A stretch of DNA of 55,852 nucleotides from Stenotrophomonas sp. Ste86. Lineage in GTDB: Bacteria > Pseudomonadota > Gammaproteobacteria > Xanthomonadales > Xanthomonadaceae. The position numbers were made by a program, and so were the translations under genes. The stretch lies in assembly GCF_024519465.1 (NCBI RefSeq), contig NZ_JALJRW010000025.1, positions 1 to 55,852 on the forward strand, given 5' to 3'. Below are positions 34,047 through 43,758 of this stretch, piece by piece (the first letter of the stretch is position 1; every line of letters starts with the position of its first letter). A model generated the notes under the pieces. It saw only the letters and a program-made list of their open reading frames with translations. It was not told the origin of the DNA and searched no databases.

Positions 34047-34890
34047 ACCGCGCCAGACCCTCCAGCAACGGCAGCGGCACGGCGTCGATGCCATCCACCG
34101 ACAACGGATCGCCGGGCATCTCCAGCGGCAGTACCGCCAGCGCCAGGTCGCCGGCCACGCTGGCCAGGGTGCCGATGGCGGTGCCGTTCTGCTGGACAGG
34201 CGCGCCGCTGACTGCGCCGTCAACCACGCGCAGCAACTGCAATGCGCGCTTGGCCTTGCCCAGGAAATGGGTGCGGGCCACGATTTCCTGGCCGGGATAG
34301 CAGCCCTTCTTGACGCTGTAACCGTTCAAGCGGTCCAGGCCGAGCTGTTGCGGGGTCCATTGTTCGCGTTGCGGCACGTCCAGCCGCGGCACGCCGTAGC
34401 GCAGATCGGATTGACGCCAGGCCAGATCGAAGCCGGCAGAATCGGCGGCTTCATCGGCGTGCGCCGGGGCAATGCGCAGCGTCCGCGGCAGCGCGTCGCT
34501 GCCCACATCCAGCTCCAGCGTCTCACCATGTACAGCGATTGCCGCGCCAGAGGCGGCGTCCGGTGCGGTAAAGCTGCCGGCCACGATCAGGTCATTGCGG
34601 ACCGCGATCCTGACCTTGCGACGGAATACAAAACGCTGCAACTGCGACGCAATCGCATCGGCATCACCGTCGGCGAGCACCAGCAGCACCGTGTCCGGGT
34701 CCACGCGAATCAGCTGGAACACAGCAATGGTGCGGCCTTTGGCGCTCAGCCAGGCGCTCCATTGCCAATGCCGCACGGGCAGGGCGGTGACATCGCTGGA
34801 AAACTGGGCGTGGGCAAATGCCGCTGCATCGGTGCCCTCCAGACTGAGCAGCTGGTGACCGGGGAGGCGCGGAAAGCCGTTGAATTCCAT
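34045..34890 (-). CDS. ygfZ: YgfZ, tRNA-modifying/iron-sulfur maturation protein
   Basis: YgfZ is a folate-binding GcvT-like protein needed for maintenance of certain iron-sulfur enzymes, including tRNA methylthiolation by MiaB. The 281-aa protein carries the family signature KKGCYPGQEIVART with the essential Cys, and the GcvT-like RYGVPRLDVPQREQWTPQQL before it. ATG at 34890 is used (MEFNGFPRLPGH). It is divergent from the succinate dehydrogenase operon, whose SdhB subunit carries three clusters. Confidence 0.93.
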   Translation of the reverse strand: MEFNGFPRLPGHQLLSLEGTDAAAFAHAQFSSDVTALPVRHWQWSAWLSAKGRTIAVFQLIRVDPDTVLLVLADGDADAIASQLQRFVFRRKVRIAVRNDLIVAGSFTAPDAASGAAIAVHGETLELDVGSDALPRTLRIAPAHADEAADSAGFDLAWRQSDLRYGVPRLDVPQREQWTPQQLGLDRLNGYSVKKGCYPGQEIVARTHFLGKAKRALQLLRVVDGAVSGAPVQQNGTAIGTLASVAGDLALAVLPLEMPGDPLSVDGIDAVPLPLLEGLAR

Positions 34891-34897
34891 GGGCAGG

Positions 34898-34926
34898 TTG
34901 TCAGGCACGTGAACGGGGTCTAAAAT
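34898..34926 (+). promoter_or_regulatory. sigma-70 promoter of the sdh operon
   Basis: TTGTCA (34898-34903) and TAAAAT (34921-34926) are separated by exactly 17 bp, upstream of the SdhAF4-like gene. Confidence 0.75.
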
Positions 34927-34947
34927 TTGTGCGTTGCGAGACCACCC

Positions 34948-35121
34948 ATGATAGGCCAAACAACCCCCACTCCAGAATCCGACTCCGATGCCCCGCAGGT
35001 CGACGAGAAGCAGCCGCTTCCCGAGACGCCCGCGGTGCCTGTGGAGATTGGTGGCCGCGGCGGACTCGATCCGGTGCGGTATGGAGATTGGGAGAAAAAC
35101 GGACGCTGCATCGATTTCTGA
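34948..35121 (+). CDS. DUF1674/SdhAF4-like succinate dehydrogenase assembly factor
   Basis: This 57-aa protein ends GGRGGLDPVRYGDWEKNGRC-IDF, the signature of DUF1674, the bacterial counterpart of mitochondrial SdhAF4. SdhAF4 binds flavinylated SdhA and promotes its joining to SdhB. The N-terminal part is acidic and Pro-rich, as usual. It is the first gene after the promoter and 56 bp before sdhC, so location and family agree. ATG 34948 is chosen; the open frame continues seven codons upstream. Confidence 0.82.
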   Translation: MIGQTTPTPESDSDAPQVDEKQPLPETPAVPVEIGGRGGLDPVRYGDWEKNGRCIDF

Positions 35122-35177
35122 TCAGCATTGAGCCAACGCGGCATTGCGCCGCCCAGCCGAGACAACGAGCCCAGCGA

Positions 35178-35570
35178 ATGGCCGCCAGAGAACGTCCCCT
35201 TTCCCCGCACCTTCAGGTGTATCGCTGGCAGATCCAGATGGCCACCTCGATCCTGCATCGAGCCACCGGCATCTTTCTGTCTGTTGGAGCCCTGATCATT
35301 GCCGGCGGCCTGCTCGCCCTGATGATGGGTCCTGAATCCTGGAACTGCTTCACCGGCCATGCCGGCAGCTGGTACGGCAAGCTGTTCCTGTTCGCATGGA
35401 CCTGGTCCTTCGCCTACCACCTGTGCAATGGCCTGCGCCATATCGTGCAGGACTTCGCGATCGGCTTCTCCATCCCCGCCTTCGTGCGCAGCAGCTGGAT
35501 CTCGGTGTTCGCCAGCCTGGTGATCACCGCGCTGGTGTGGGCCTACGTCTTCCTGGGAGCGGCCGCATGA
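35178..35570 (+). CDS. sdhC: succinate dehydrogenase cytochrome b556 subunit
   Basis: SdhC is a membrane anchor of complex II that binds heme b and ubiquinone. The 130-aa protein has three membrane helices; the segment RPLSPHLQVYRWQIQMATSI and ILHRATGIFLSVG (quinone-site Ser/Arg region) match the SdhC signature, and HLCNGLRHIVQD in helix 2-3 contains the heme-ligating His. Its stop overlaps the sdhD start by ATGA. Confidence 0.94.
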   Translation: MAARERPLSPHLQVYRWQIQMATSILHRATGIFLSVGALIIAGGLLALMMGPESWNCFTGHAGSWYGKLFLFAWTWSFAYHLCNGLRHIVQDFAIGFSIPAFVRSSWISVFASLVITALVWAYVFLGAAA

Positions 35571-35953
35571 ACAAGTACCGTACCCCGCTGAAGAACGTGC
35601 GTGGCCTGGGCGCCGCCAAGACCGGCACCGAGCACTTCGTGATGCAGCGCCTGACCGCCACCGCGCTGGTCGGCCTGACCATCTGGTTCCTGGTGTTCGT
35701 GCTGAGCCTGATCGGCGCCGATTACGTGACCGCCACCGACGCGGTGTCCAAGCCGTGGAATGCGGTGCTGCTGGTCGGCTTCCTGGTCGCGATGTTCTGG
35801 CACGCCCAGCTCGGCCTGCAGGTCGTGCTGGAAGACTACATCCACAACTCGCTGCTGGCCCTGGCGCTGCAGACCACGGTGAAGTTCATCGCCGTGCTCG
35901 GCGCGATCGTCAGTGTGTTTGCGGTCGCCCGCATTGCGCTCGGCGTTGCCTGA
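35567..35953 (+). CDS. sdhD: succinate dehydrogenase hydrophobic membrane anchor
   Basis: SdhD is the second anchor of complex II. The 128-aa protein has three helices, RTPLKNVRGLGAAKTGTEHF at the N-terminus and the H-x-x-x-G motif in WHAQLGLQVVLEDYIHN, where the Asp-Tyr pair corresponds to the quinone-site region. Coupled to sdhC by ATGA; sdhA follows after 31 bp. Confidence 0.94.
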   Translation: MNKYRTPLKNVRGLGAAKTGTEHFVMQRLTATALVGLTIWFLVFVLSLIGADYVTATDAVSKPWNAVLLVGFLVAMFWHAQLGLQVVLEDYIHNSLLALALQTTVKFIAVLGAIVSVFAVARIALGVA

Positions 35954-35984
35954 GTCCAGGCACCAAGACAGGAATCCAGATTAG

Positions 35985-37775
35985 ATGTCCGCTTACAAGA
36001 TTACGGAACACAAGTACGACATGGTCGTGGTCGGCGCCGGCGGTGCTGGCCTGCGCGCTACGTTCGGTCTTGCCGCCAAGGGCCTGCAGACCGTCTGCCT
36101 GACCAAGGTCTTCCCGACCCGTTCGCACACCGTGGCCGCGCAGGGTGGCATCTCCGCCGCGCTGGGCAACATGGGTGAGGACGACTGGCGCTACCACTTC
36201 TTCGACACCATCAAGGGCTCGGATTGGCTGGGTGACCAGGACGCGATCGAGTACATGTGCCGCGAAGCGATTCCGGCCATCATCGAACTGGAGCACTACG
36301 GTGTGCCGTTCAGCCGTACCGAAGAAGGCAAGATCTACCAGCGCCCGTTCGGTGGCATGACCACCAAGTACGGCGAAGGCCCGTCCGCGCAGCGCACCTG
36401 CGCCGCCGCCGACCGTACCGGCCACGCCATGCTGCACACGCTGTACCAGCAGTCGCTGGCGCACAACGCGCGCTTCATGATCGAGTACTTCGCGCTCGAC
36501 CTGATCTTCGATGACGAAGGCGTCTGCCGCGGCGTGCTCGCGCTGGACATGGCCGACGGCTCGCTGCACCTGTTCCGCGCCCACGGCGTGGTGCTGGCCA
36601 CCGGCGGCTACGGCCGCGCCTACTTCAGCGCCACCTCGGCCCACACCTGCACCGGCGACGGCGGCGGTCTGGTCATGCGCGCCGGCCTGCCGATGCAGGA
36701 CATGGAGTTCGTGCAGTTCCACCCGACCGGCATCTACGGCGCCGGCTGCCTGATCACCGAAGGCGTGCGCGGCGAAGGCGGCATCCTGCGCAACAGCAAC
36801 GGCGAGCGCTTCATGGAGCGCTACGCACCGCACTACAAGGATCTGGCCTCGCGCGACGTGGTGTCGCGTTCGATGACCATCGAGATCCGCGAAGGCCGCG
36901 GCGTCGGCGAGCACAAGGACCACATCCTGCTCGACCTGACCCACCTCGGCCCGGGCGTGATCGACGACAAGCTGCCGGGTATCGCCGAAAGCGCGCGCAT
37001 CTTCGCCGGCGTGGACGTGCACTCCCAGCCGATCCCGGTCATCCCGACCGTGCACTACAACATGGGTGGCATCCCGACCAACTACCACGGCGAAGTCGTG
37101 CGCAAGGTCGGCGACAACCCCGATGCGGTGGTGCCGGGCCTGTATGCGATCGGCGAAGCGGCGTGCGTCTCCGTGCACGGTGCCAACCGCCTGGGTTCGA
37201 ACTCGCTGCTGGATCTGGTCGTGTTCGGTCGTGCGGTGGCCAACCGTTGCGCCGAGACCATCAAGTCCGGTGCGCCGCACAAGACCCTGCCGTCGGATGC
37301 GTGCGACAAGGCGCTGGGCCTGCTGGACAAGCTGCGTTACGCCAACGGCGACACCCCGACCTCGGTCATCCGCGACAACATGCAGCGCACCATGCAGAAC
37401 GATGCAGCGGTGTTCCGTACCAGCAAAACGCTGGAAGAGGGCTGCGCCAAGATGTCCGAAATCTTCGACTCCTTCCAGGACGTCAAGGTGACCGACCGCT
37501 CGCTGGTGTGGAACTCGGACCTGATCGAAACCTACGAGCTGAACAACCTGCTGCTCAATGCGGTGGCAACGATCAACTCGGCCGAACAGCGCAAGGAAAG
37601 CCGTGGCGCGCATGCGCATGAGGACTTCCCGGACCGCGACGACGTCAACTGGCAGAAGCACACGCTGGTCAACGTCGACGACAACGGCAAGTGCAGCTTC
37701 GACTACCGTCCGGTGCACATGTACACGTTGAGCAAGGACGTGGACGTGGTGCCGCCCAAGCCGCGCGTTTACTAA
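35985..37775 (+). CDS. sdhA: succinate dehydrogenase flavoprotein subunit
   Basis: SdhA oxidises succinate to fumarate. The 596-aa protein begins with a dinucleotide site ([17 protein letters not shown]) and has the covalent FAD-binding His in [18 protein letters not shown]. The active-site Arg/His region appears in [15 protein letters not shown] and [18 protein letters not shown]. Length is typical (E. coli 588 aa). SdhE and the SdhAF4-like protein in this operon should assist flavinylation and assembly. Confidence 0.97.
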   Translation: MSAYKITEHKYDMVVVGAGGAGLRATFGLAAKGLQTVCLTKVFPTRSHTVAAQGGISAALGNMGEDDWRYHFFDTIKGSDWLGDQDAIEYMCREAIPAIIELEHYGVPFSRTEEGKIYQRPFGGMTTKYGEGPSAQRTCAAADRTGHAMLHTLYQQSLAHNARFMIEYFALDLIFDDEGVCRGVLALDMADGSLHLFRAHGVVLATGGYGRAYFSATSAHTCTGDGGGLVMRAGLPMQDMEFVQFHPTGIYGAGCLITEGVRGEGGILRNSNGERFMERYAPHYKDLASRDVVSRSMTIEIREGRGVGEHKDHILLDLTHLGPGVIDDKLPGIAESARIFAGVDVHSQPIPVIPTVHYNMGGIPTNYHGEVVRKVGDNPDAVVPGLYAIGEAACVSVHGANRLGSNSLLDLVVFGRAVANRCAETIKSGAPHKTLPSDACDKALGLLDKLRYANGDTPTSVIRDNMQRTMQNDAAVFRTSKTLEEGCAKMSEIFDSFQDVKVTDRSLVWNSDLIETYELNNLLLNAVATINSAEQRKESRGAHAHEDFPDRDDVNWQKHTLVNVDDNGKCSFDYRPVHMYTLSKDVDVVPPKPRVY

Positions 37776-37938
37776 GAGACCTGCGGCATGACCTCCGTCC
37801 ACGCAGCGCTCGCGACCACCGCCACCCACCCGGGTGGGGTGGCACGTGCGCCGCTGGCCGGCGGTGTCGACTTCCTCATCTTCCGTGCAACCCGCGCCTG
37901 CTTCGCAGCGCGAGCCGCCTGAGCCAACGAGAACAGCC

Positions 37939-38724
37939 ATGGCCGAGTTTTCCCTCCCCAAGAATTCCAAGATCGGAAAGGGCAAGCACTTCCCCGCCAA
38001 GAGCGGTGCGAAGAACACGCGCACTTTCAAGATCTACCGCTGGAGTCCCGACGACGACAGCAACCCGCGTACCGACACGTACGAGATCGACCTGGACAGC
38101 TGCGGCCCGATGGTTCTGGACGCGCTGATCAAGATCAAGAACGAGGTCGATCCGACCCTGACCTTCCGTCGTTCGTGCCGCGAGGGCATCTGCGGTTCGT
38201 GCGCGATGAACATCGACGGCACCAACACGCTGGCCTGCACCCGCGCCATCGCCGACTGCGGCAAGGCCGAAGTGCCGATCTACCCGCTGCCGCACATGAG
38301 CGTGGTCAAGGATCTGGTCCCGGACCTGACCCATTTCTACGCGCAGTACGCCTCGATCAAGCCGTGGATCCGTACCCAGACCCCGCCGCCGCCGGATCGC
38401 GAGCGCCTGCAGTCGCCGGAAGACCGCAAGAAGCTCGACGGCCTGTACGAGTGCATCCTGTGCGCGTGCTGCTCGACCAGCTGCCCGAGCTACTGGTGGA
38501 ACGGCGAGCGTTACCTGGGCCCGGCGATCCTGCTGCAGGCCTACCGCTGGATCGTCGACTCGCGCGATGAAGACACCGGTGCGCGCCTGGACGAGCTGGA
38601 AGACCCGTTCAAGCTGTACCGCTGCCACACCATCATGAACTGCTCGCGGACCTGCCCGAAGGGCTTGAACCCGGCGCTGGCCATTGCCGAGATCAAGAAG
38701 CTGATGATGGCGCGCCGCGCCTGA
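37939..38724 (+). CDS. sdhB: succinate dehydrogenase iron-sulfur subunit
   Basis: SdhB carries electrons from FAD to quinone through three clusters. The 261-aa protein has the [2Fe-2S] ligands in [18 protein letters not shown] plus TLACTR, and the C-terminal ferredoxin part with [16 protein letters not shown] and [17 protein letters not shown] for the [4Fe-4S] and [3Fe-4S] clusters. It follows sdhA after a 163-bp gap holding only an unsupported 44-codon frame (37788-37922). Confidence 0.97.
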   Translation: MAEFSLPKNSKIGKGKHFPAKSGAKNTRTFKIYRWSPDDDSNPRTDTYEIDLDSCGPMVLDALIKIKNEVDPTLTFRRSCREGICGSCAMNIDGTNTLACTRAIADCGKAEVPIYPLPHMSVVKDLVPDLTHFYAQYASIKPWIRTQTPPPPDRERLQSPEDRKKLDGLYECILCACCSTSCPSYWWNGERYLGPAILLQAYRWIVDSRDEDTGARLDELEDPFKLYRCHTIMNCSRTCPKGLNPALAIAEIKKLMMARRA

Positions 38725-38741
38725 TTGAGTGGTTTCAGCAC

Positions 38742-38797
38742 CGCCCGCGCGCAGGCGCGGGCGACATCGGCGGCACCGACCGGAAGGTCTGGTGCCG
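38742..38797 (+). other. two consecutive hairpins between sdhB and sdhE
   Basis: CGCCCGCGC/GCGCGGGCG (38742-38763) is followed by GGCACC/GGTGCC (38773-38797). No T-tract follows. They may protect the sdhCDAB message and reduce expression of downstream sdhE-ygfX. Confidence 0.5.
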
Positions 38798-38832
38798 CTG
38801 TCGTTTCGGGCGACCCAGCGGTCGCCGCCTTT

Positions 38833-39099
38833 ATGGATGCATCCACGTCGATGGACGAAGCCACTGAACTGAAGAAGCTGCGCTGGCGTTGCCGCCGCGG
38901 CATGCGCGAGCTGGACCAGCTGTTCGGCCGTTACCTGGACCGTTGCTGGTTGCAGGCCCCTACAGAAGAGCGCGAGGTTTTCCTGTTCCTGCTGGAGAGC
39001 GAGGACGATAAGTTGTGGCGCTGGTTCATGGGTTACGAGGAGTGCCCGCATGCCCAGCCCGCCGCGCTCATCGCCCGGATCCGCGCCCTGCCGGCTTGA
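38833..39099 (+). CDS. sdhE: FAD assembly factor SdhE
   Basis: SdhE (YgfY/CptB) promotes covalent attachment of FAD to SdhA. The 88-aa protein has [20 protein letters not shown] with the RGxxE motif essential for flavinylation, and [19 protein letters not shown] at the C-terminal half. A start at ATG 38851 (MDEATELKK, 82 aa) is equally possible; neither has a clear ribosome site. It lies 108 bp after sdhB and overlaps ygfX by 50 bp. Confidence 0.9.
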   Translation: MDASTSMDEATELKKLRWRCRRGMRELDQLFGRYLDRCWLQAPTEEREVFLFLLESEDDKLWRWFMGYEECPHAQPAALIARIRALPA

Positions 39100-39499
39100 G
39101 TGGCGCCCTTCGCGCTGGCAGTGCGGGGCGCAGCTGCTGATCACCGCGCTGGCGCCTTGGGCGCTGTGCAGCAGCGACCTGCCCGCCGGGCTGCGCTGGC
39201 CCGCATCGCTGCTGGCCCTGTTGTTGGGCGGGGCCGAGGCATGGCGGTATTGGCGGACGCCGGCGCAGCGCATCGTGATTCTGCCTGGTGAAGCCTTGGC
39301 ACAGGTGGACGGCAAGGCCGTCGAGGACCTGCAATTGTCCGATCGCGGGGTCCTGCTGCAACTGGCCTGGCGCCAGCAGGGGCGGCGGCGCTGGCGGCTG
39401 TTCTGGCCCGATACGCTGGCGCCGGCGTCGCGACGTGAACTGCGTCTGGCCGTCCGCGCACACTGCATTTCCCGTTCACGTCCGGCAGTGGCACCATAG
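39050..39499 (+). CDS. YgfX-like (CptA) inner-membrane protein
   Basis: This 149-aa protein has a hydrophobic hairpin (about residues 28-65, including [12 protein letters not shown] and [13 protein letters not shown]) and a C-terminal cytoplasmic domain with [18 protein letters not shown]. Size, topology and overlap with sdhE match YgfX, described in E. coli as the membrane partner CptA of SdhE/CptB, once proposed as a toxin affecting FtsZ/MreB. Sequence similarity across the family is low, so the call relies on topology and context. Confidence 0.7.
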   Translation: MPSPPRSSPGSAPCRLEWRPSRWQCGAQLLITALAPWALCSSDLPAGLRWPASLLALLLGGAEAWRYWRTPAQRIVILPGEALAQVDGKAVEDLQLSDRGVLLQLAWRQQGRRRWRLFWPDTLAPASRRELRLAVRAHCISRSRPAVAP

Positions 39500-39522
39500 C
39501 CTGAATTGTCCGGCGCACCTGC

Positions 39523-40764
39523 ATGTTCAAACCCATCCCTGTTTCAATCGGTCTGCGCTATCTGCGCGCTAAACGCCGCAACGGTTTCATCTCCTTCATT
39601 TCAATGGCCTCCATCCTCGGTATCGCCCTTGGCGTTACCGTGCTGATCACCACGCTGGCGGTGATGAGTGGTTTCCAGAAGGAAATCCGCGACCGCCTGC
39701 TGCAGATGACCGCCCATACCACCATCACCACCGACGGCGCGCCGATGTCGGACTGGCAGCGTGCGGTGGATACGGCCAAGAAGGATCCGCGCGTGGCGGG
39801 TGCCGCGCCGTATATCGAGATCCAGGCCATGCTCAGCGGTCCGCGCGTGCAGGGTGCGATCGTGCAGGGCATCGATCCTGCGCTGGAGCCGGGTGTCTCG
39901 GTGATCAACCAGAAACTGGTCAAGGGCAGCTTCGACAGCCTCACGACCGGCAGCTACAACCTGCTGGTCGGCAAGGAGCTGGCGATCTGGCTGGGCGTGG
40001 ACGTCGGCGATACCGTGCTGGTGACGCTGGCCGAAGTGCAGGGCACTCCGGTCGGGGCGATGCCGCGGCTGAAGCGCTTCACCGTCAGCGGCATCTTCGA
40101 GGCCGGCTACAACGAAATTGACAAGGGCGTGGCGTTCGCCAACATGGCCGACCTGGAGCGCGTGCTGCGCATGGACGGGGTCACCGGCGTGCGGCTGAAA
40201 CTGCATGACATGGACAAGGCGCTGGACGTGGGCGTGGACCTGGCCCACACCCTGGGCGGCGGTTACCGGGTCAGCGACTGGACCCAGCAGAACGCCAACC
40301 TGTACCACTCGCTGCGCATGGAAAAGGTGGTGATGGGCATCCTGCTCTCGCTGATCATCGCCATGGGCGCGTTCAATCTGGTGTCCTCGCAGGTGATGCT
40401 GGTCACCGACAAGCAGGCAGACATCGCCATCCTGCGCACGCTGGGGCTCACCCCGGGCGGGGTGATGCAGGTGTTCATGGTGCAGGGCTCGCTGATCGGC
40501 ATCATCGGCACCGTTGCCGGCGTGATCGGCGGCATCACCCTGACCTTGAACCTGGAGCGCATCCTCGGTGCGATCGAAACCCTGTTCAACGTCAAGCTGC
40601 TGCCGGAGGACGTCTACTACATCACCGGCCTGCCGACCGACATGCAGACCCCGGACATCATCGTCATCACCGTGATCGCGCTGGCCATGAGCTTCCTGGC
40701 CACGCTGTACCCCGCGTGGCGCGCCGCCCGCACCCAGCCGGCGGAGGCCCTGCGCTATGAATGA
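39523..40764 (+). CDS. lolC: lipoprotein-releasing ABC transporter permease
   Basis: LolC/E permeases extract lipoproteins from the inner membrane for LolA. The 413-aa protein has an N-terminal helix ([20 protein letters not shown]), a large periplasmic domain (about 45-265) and three C-terminal helices of the FtsX type, ending [20 protein letters not shown], the usual LolC terminus. It overlaps lolD by 8 bp. Only one permease gene is present here, so the system could use a LolF-like homodimer or a lolE elsewhere. Confidence 0.93.
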   Translation: MFKPIPVSIGLRYLRAKRRNGFISFISMASILGIALGVTVLITTLAVMSGFQKEIRDRLLQMTAHTTITTDGAPMSDWQRAVDTAKKDPRVAGAAPYIEIQAMLSGPRVQGAIVQGIDPALEPGVSVINQKLVKGSFDSLTTGSYNLLVGKELAIWLGVDVGDTVLVTLAEVQGTPVGAMPRLKRFTVSGIFEAGYNEIDKGVAFANMADLERVLRMDGVTGVRLKLHDMDKALDVGVDLAHTLGGGYRVSDWTQQNANLYHSLRMEKVVMGILLSLIIAMGAFNLVSSQVMLVTDKQADIAILRTLGLTPGGVMQVFMVQGSLIGIIGTVAGVIGGITLTLNLERILGAIETLFNVKLLPEDVYYITGLPTDMQTPDIIVITVIALAMSFLATLYPAWRAARTQPAEALRYE

Positions 40765-41470
40765 GCCGATCAACCGCGGCGATGAAGTGATCCGCGCCGA
40801 AGGGCTCGCCAAGACCTATGCCGAAGGTCGCATGCAGACCCCGGTGTTCAACGGCCTGGATCTGAGCGTAACCGCCGGTGAGACGGTGGCCATCATCGGT
40901 GCCTCCGGCGCCGGCAAGAGCACCCTGCTGCACCTGCTGGGCGGGCTGGATACGCCGACCGCCGGTGAGGTGTTCGTGGCCGGCCAGCGCATGTCCGGGC
41001 TGTCTGACGGCCAGCGTGGCCAGCTGCGCAACCGCGCGCTTGGCTTTGTGTACCAGTTCCACCACCTGCTGCCGGAATTCACCGCGCTGGAAAACGTGAT
41101 GATGCCGGGGCTGCTGGGCGGCGAAGCGGTGGCGACGGCCAAGAGCCGCGCGCAGGCCCTGCTGGAATCGGTCGGGCTGGGGCATCGGCTGGAGCACAAG
41201 CCCGGCGAGCTGTCCGGCGGCGAGCGACAGCGTGCCGCCGTGGCGCGCGCGCTGGTCAACCGGCCGGCGTGCGTGCTGGGCGATGAGCCGACCGGCAACC
41301 TGGACGACAAGACCGCCGGCACCGTGTTCGAGCTGATGCTGGAGTTGAACCGTGCGTACCACACCAGCCTGGTGCTGGTGACCCACGACCGCAGCCTGGC
41401 GCGCAAGCTCGACCGCGTGCTGGAACTGCGCGAAGGGCGCCTGCACGCACTGGCCCACAGCCAGGTCTGA
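40757..41470 (+). CDS. lolD: lipoprotein-releasing ABC transporter ATPase
   Basis: LolD powers lipoprotein release. The 237-aa ATPase has Walker [17 protein letters not shown]-loop [13 protein letters not shown] (typical LolD wording), signature [15 protein letters not shown], Walker [13 protein letters not shown] and the His loop in [11 protein letters not shown]. Overlap with lolC indicates translational coupling. Confidence 0.95.
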   Translation: MNEPINRGDEVIRAEGLAKTYAEGRMQTPVFNGLDLSVTAGETVAIIGASGAGKSTLLHLLGGLDTPTAGEVFVAGQRMSGLSDGQRGQLRNRALGFVYQFHHLLPEFTALENVMMPGLLGGEAVATAKSRAQALLESVGLGHRLEHKPGELSGGERQRAAVARALVNRPACVLGDEPTGNLDDKTAGTVFELMLELNRAYHTSLVLVTHDRSLARKLDRVLELREGRLHALAHSQV

Positions 41471-41482
41471 GCTGGCCGCTGA

Positions 41483-41507
41483 ATGGCCGGCGCGACCGTG
41501 GCGCCGG
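41483..41507 (+). other. GC hairpin after lolD
   Basis: GGCCGGCGC and GCGCCGGCC form a perfect 9-bp stem, without a T-tract, just after the lolD stop. Confidence 0.5.
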
Positions 41508-41557
41508 CCTCACGCGAGGGGTGCATCATCGGCGCATTCATCCCCGATGGAGGCGCC

Positions 41558-42022
41558 ATGAAGACCCTGATCGCAACCGCCGCGCTGTGCCTGACCCTGG
41601 TCGGCTGCGCGACCACCGGCCGCTTGAGCGGCGATGAGCGGCTGGCCCTCTACCGTGCCCATGCCGGCCCGCCGCAGCAGGACATGCCGCTGTACGGATC
41701 GTTGTCGGGTTGGACCGAACTGGGCGACAGCGCGTTGGCAGTGTGGACGCGTCCGAGCGAAGGCTATCTACTGGAACTGCGCGGGCCCTGCCAAGGCCTG
41801 GATTACGCGCCGGCGATCGCGCTGACCAGCAGGGTCGGGCGGGTCTCGGCACGCTTCGACAAGGTGCTGGTGCGCGACCCGACCCCGGGCCCGATGAACA
41901 TGCCGTGCTTCATTGACAGCATCCGCAAGCTGGATGTGCAGGCCCTGCGTTCCTCGGAGAAGCAGCTGCGCCAGGCGCAGGTGCAGGAGCGCGAGGAAGT
42001 CCAGGCCGCGCCGGCGAAGTAA
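41558..42022 (+). CDS. small lipoprotein, DUF6491-like
   Basis: This encodes a 154-aa predicted lipoprotein with MKTLIATAALCLTLVGCATT (lipobox LVGC). The mature part holds PLYGSLSGWTELGDSALAVW and YLLELRGPCQGLDYAPAI, a pattern I associate with the DUF6491 family common in Xanthomonadaceae; function unknown. The C-terminus is Gln/Glu-rich and probably helical. GGAGG before the ATG supports 41558 rather than the open frame 25 codons upstream. Confidence 0.75.
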   Translation: MKTLIATAALCLTLVGCATTGRLSGDERLALYRAHAGPPQQDMPLYGSLSGWTELGDSALAVWTRPSEGYLLELRGPCQGLDYAPAIALTSRVGRVSARFDKVLVRDPTPGPMNMPCFIDSIRKLDVQALRSSEKQLRQAQVQEREEVQAAPAK

Positions 42023-42175
42023 CTGCGTGCCGGCCGTTCTGCCGTCGTGTAGGGCGTCTCATGATCGGTCGTTGCGTCCCGGCCACTGCCGCGCGCGCGG
42101 GCGGAGAATGCATGGCAGCGGGATGCCGCCGGAGGAGCCGATCGCTGCCGGCTGCAGGTCGGCAGCGCGCTGGAA

Positions 42176-42445
42176 TCACGCCTCCGGGACGAATCCGGCC
42201 GGCTTCTCGGCATCCTTCTCGAACAGGTATTTGACCAGTTCGGTTTCCAGGAACGCGCGGTGCTTGGGATCGCGCGGCGACAGCCGGTTTTCGTTGATCA
42301 GCATGGTCTGGTGCGCCAGCCAGGCACTCCAGGCGCTCTTGCCGATGCCGTTGAAGATGCGCTGGCCCAGTTCGCCGGGGTAGGGCACGAAGTCCAGGCC
42401 TTCGGTGTCGCGTTGTTCGTACTGGCAGAAAACGGTGCGGGGCAT
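42176..42445 (-). CDS. yggX: YggX-type Fe(2+)-trafficking/oxidative damage protection protein
   Basis: This 89-aa protein matches YggX almost throughout: [38 protein letters not shown], then [19 protein letters not shown]. YggX helps protect iron-sulfur enzymes and is often encoded beside MutY, itself an iron-sulfur enzyme. Only 3 bp separate it from the mutY stop, so both share a transcript. Confidence 0.95.
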   Translation of the reverse strand: MPRTVFCQYEQRDTEGLDFVPYPGELGQRIFNGIGKSAWSAWLAHQTMLINENRLSPRDPKHRAFLETELVKYLFEKDAEKPAGFVPEA

Positions 42446-42448
42446 GGC

Positions 42449-43588
42449 TTACTCGGAATCGGGTGAGGATGGTGCGCGTCGCATTGTACGGCGCTTGGGC
42501 GATGCGGGCGGCGCGCCGGTCTCCAGCAGCTTGCGGATCGGGGCGGGCAGGCCAAGCGTGGCCAGTGCTTGGGCATCGACCCAGCGCAGGCCGGGATCTT
42601 GCGCGCGCAGGCCCTGCACCCGGCGCACCAGTACCTGCAGGTGCAGCCGGTAATGACTGAAGGTGTGCTGGAGCACCGGCAGCGGCTCGGCATCTTCCAG
42701 CGAACCGTCGATGTGCGCGTCGAACCAGTCCTGCAGCTGCATGCCGGTGTCGGCCTGCGGCAGCGTCCATAGCTGTGCCCAGATGCCGGTGTCCGGCCGC
42801 TTCTGCAGCAGTACGCGGCCGCTGCCGTCGCGCAGCAGCAACGCCACCGCCTCGCGTTCGGGCAGGGTCTTGCTCGGTTTGGGCGTGGGGAGCTGGTCCG
42901 TGCGGCCTTCGCGGCGTGCCACGCAGTCGTCCTGCAGCGGGCAGATCGCGCACGCGGGCCGGCTGCGGGTGCAGATCGTCGCGCCCATGTCCATCTGCGC
43001 CTGGGTGTAATCGGCCAGGTGCGCGTCGGGCACATGCTGTACGTGTGCTTCGGCCAATGCCCACAGCACTTTTTCCACCGCCGGCAGGCCGGGGAAACCC
43101 TCGATGCCGTGGTAGCGGGTCAGCACGCGTTTGACATTGCCGTCGAGGATCGCAAAGCGGTCGTTCCAGGCCTGGCTGAGGATCGCGCCTGCCGTGCTGC
43201 GGCCGATGCCCGGCAGCGCATGCAGCGCATCGACATCGCGCGGCAGCTCGCCGCCGTGCAGCTCGACGCAGCGCTTGGCCGCCGCATGCAGGTTGCGCGC
43301 GCGGGCGTAGTAGCCCAGCCCGGCCCACTGCGCCATCACCGCATCGTTGCTGGCGGCCGCCAGGGCGGGCAGGGTGGGGAACACCTGCAGGAATTTCAGG
43401 AAGTAGGGGATGACCGTGCTGACCTGGGTCTGCTGCAGCATGATCTCCGACAGCCACACCCGGTACGGCGAGCGTGGATGCTGCCACGGCAGGTCATGCC
43501 GCCCGTGGCCGTCGAACCACGGCAGCAGGCGCGCGACGAAGGCATCGTCGGTGGGCGTGGGGGCGCTGGCGGTTGGCTGGCGTGGCAA
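42449..43588 (-). CDS. mutY: A/G-specific adenine DNA glycosylase
   Basis: MutY removes adenine mispaired with 8-oxoguanine. The 379-aa protein has the catalytic Glu in WLSEIMLQQTQV, the helix-hairpin-helix LPGIGRSTAGAIL, the catalytic Asp in AILDGNVKR, and the [4Fe-4S] ligands CTRSRPACAICPLQDDC (C-x6-C-x2-C-x5-C), plus a C-terminal NUDIX-like domain from about 245. I chose TTG at 43588 (LPRQPTASAPTPT) preceded by GGGAAT, because the further open frame runs through a SMAG repeat. Confidence 0.93.
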   Translation of the reverse strand: MPRQPTASAPTPTDDAFVARLLPWFDGHGRHDLPWQHPRSPYRVWLSEIMLQQTQVSTVIPYFLKFLQVFPTLPALAAASNDAVMAQWAGLGYYARARNLHAAAKRCVELHGGELPRDVDALHALPGIGRSTAGAILSQAWNDRFAILDGNVKRVLTRYHGIEGFPGLPAVEKVLWALAEAHVQHVPDAHLADYTQAQMDMGATICTRSRPACAICPLQDDCVARREGRTDQLPTPKPSKTLPEREAVALLLRDGSGRVLLQKRPDTGIWAQLWTLPQADTGMQLQDWFDAHIDGSLEDAEPLPVLQHTFSHYRLHLQVLVRRVQGLRAQDPGLRWVDAQALATLGLPAPIRKLLETGAPPASPKRRTMRRAPSSPDSE

Positions 43589-43609
43589 GGGGATTCCCGG
43601 TGAGGCGGG

Positions 43610-43725
43610 GTAGAGCCACCCCATGGGTGGCTGCGCTGAATCTGGCTGCGCTGGAGGTAGCTGCGCCGGCCGCCGCATACGCGCGGGCCAGCCTGGTCGA
43701 GCAGCCACCCATGGGGTGGCTCTAC
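43610..43725. repeat. long-arm SMAG pair upstream of mutY
   Basis: A 25-bp GTAG-headed element (43610-43634, GTAGAGCCACCCCATGGGTGG) and its perfect inverted copy (43701-43725) enclose 66 bp. They can form one long stem or two short hairpins, just upstream of mutY and downstream of ftsY. Confidence 0.9.
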
Positions 43726-43758
43726 CGGAGGCGCGCGTATGTCCCGCGCGCCGTCCGG

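Noticed and set aside
37788..37922. 44-codon frame between sdhA and sdhB
   Set aside because: No ribosome site, no family, and composition typical of non-coding GC-rich DNA.
39050..39499. YgfX as a proven toxin of an SdhE antitoxin pair
   Set aside because: SdhE is well supported as a flavinylation factor; toxin-antitoxin activity of the pair is disputed and nothing in the sequence shows it.
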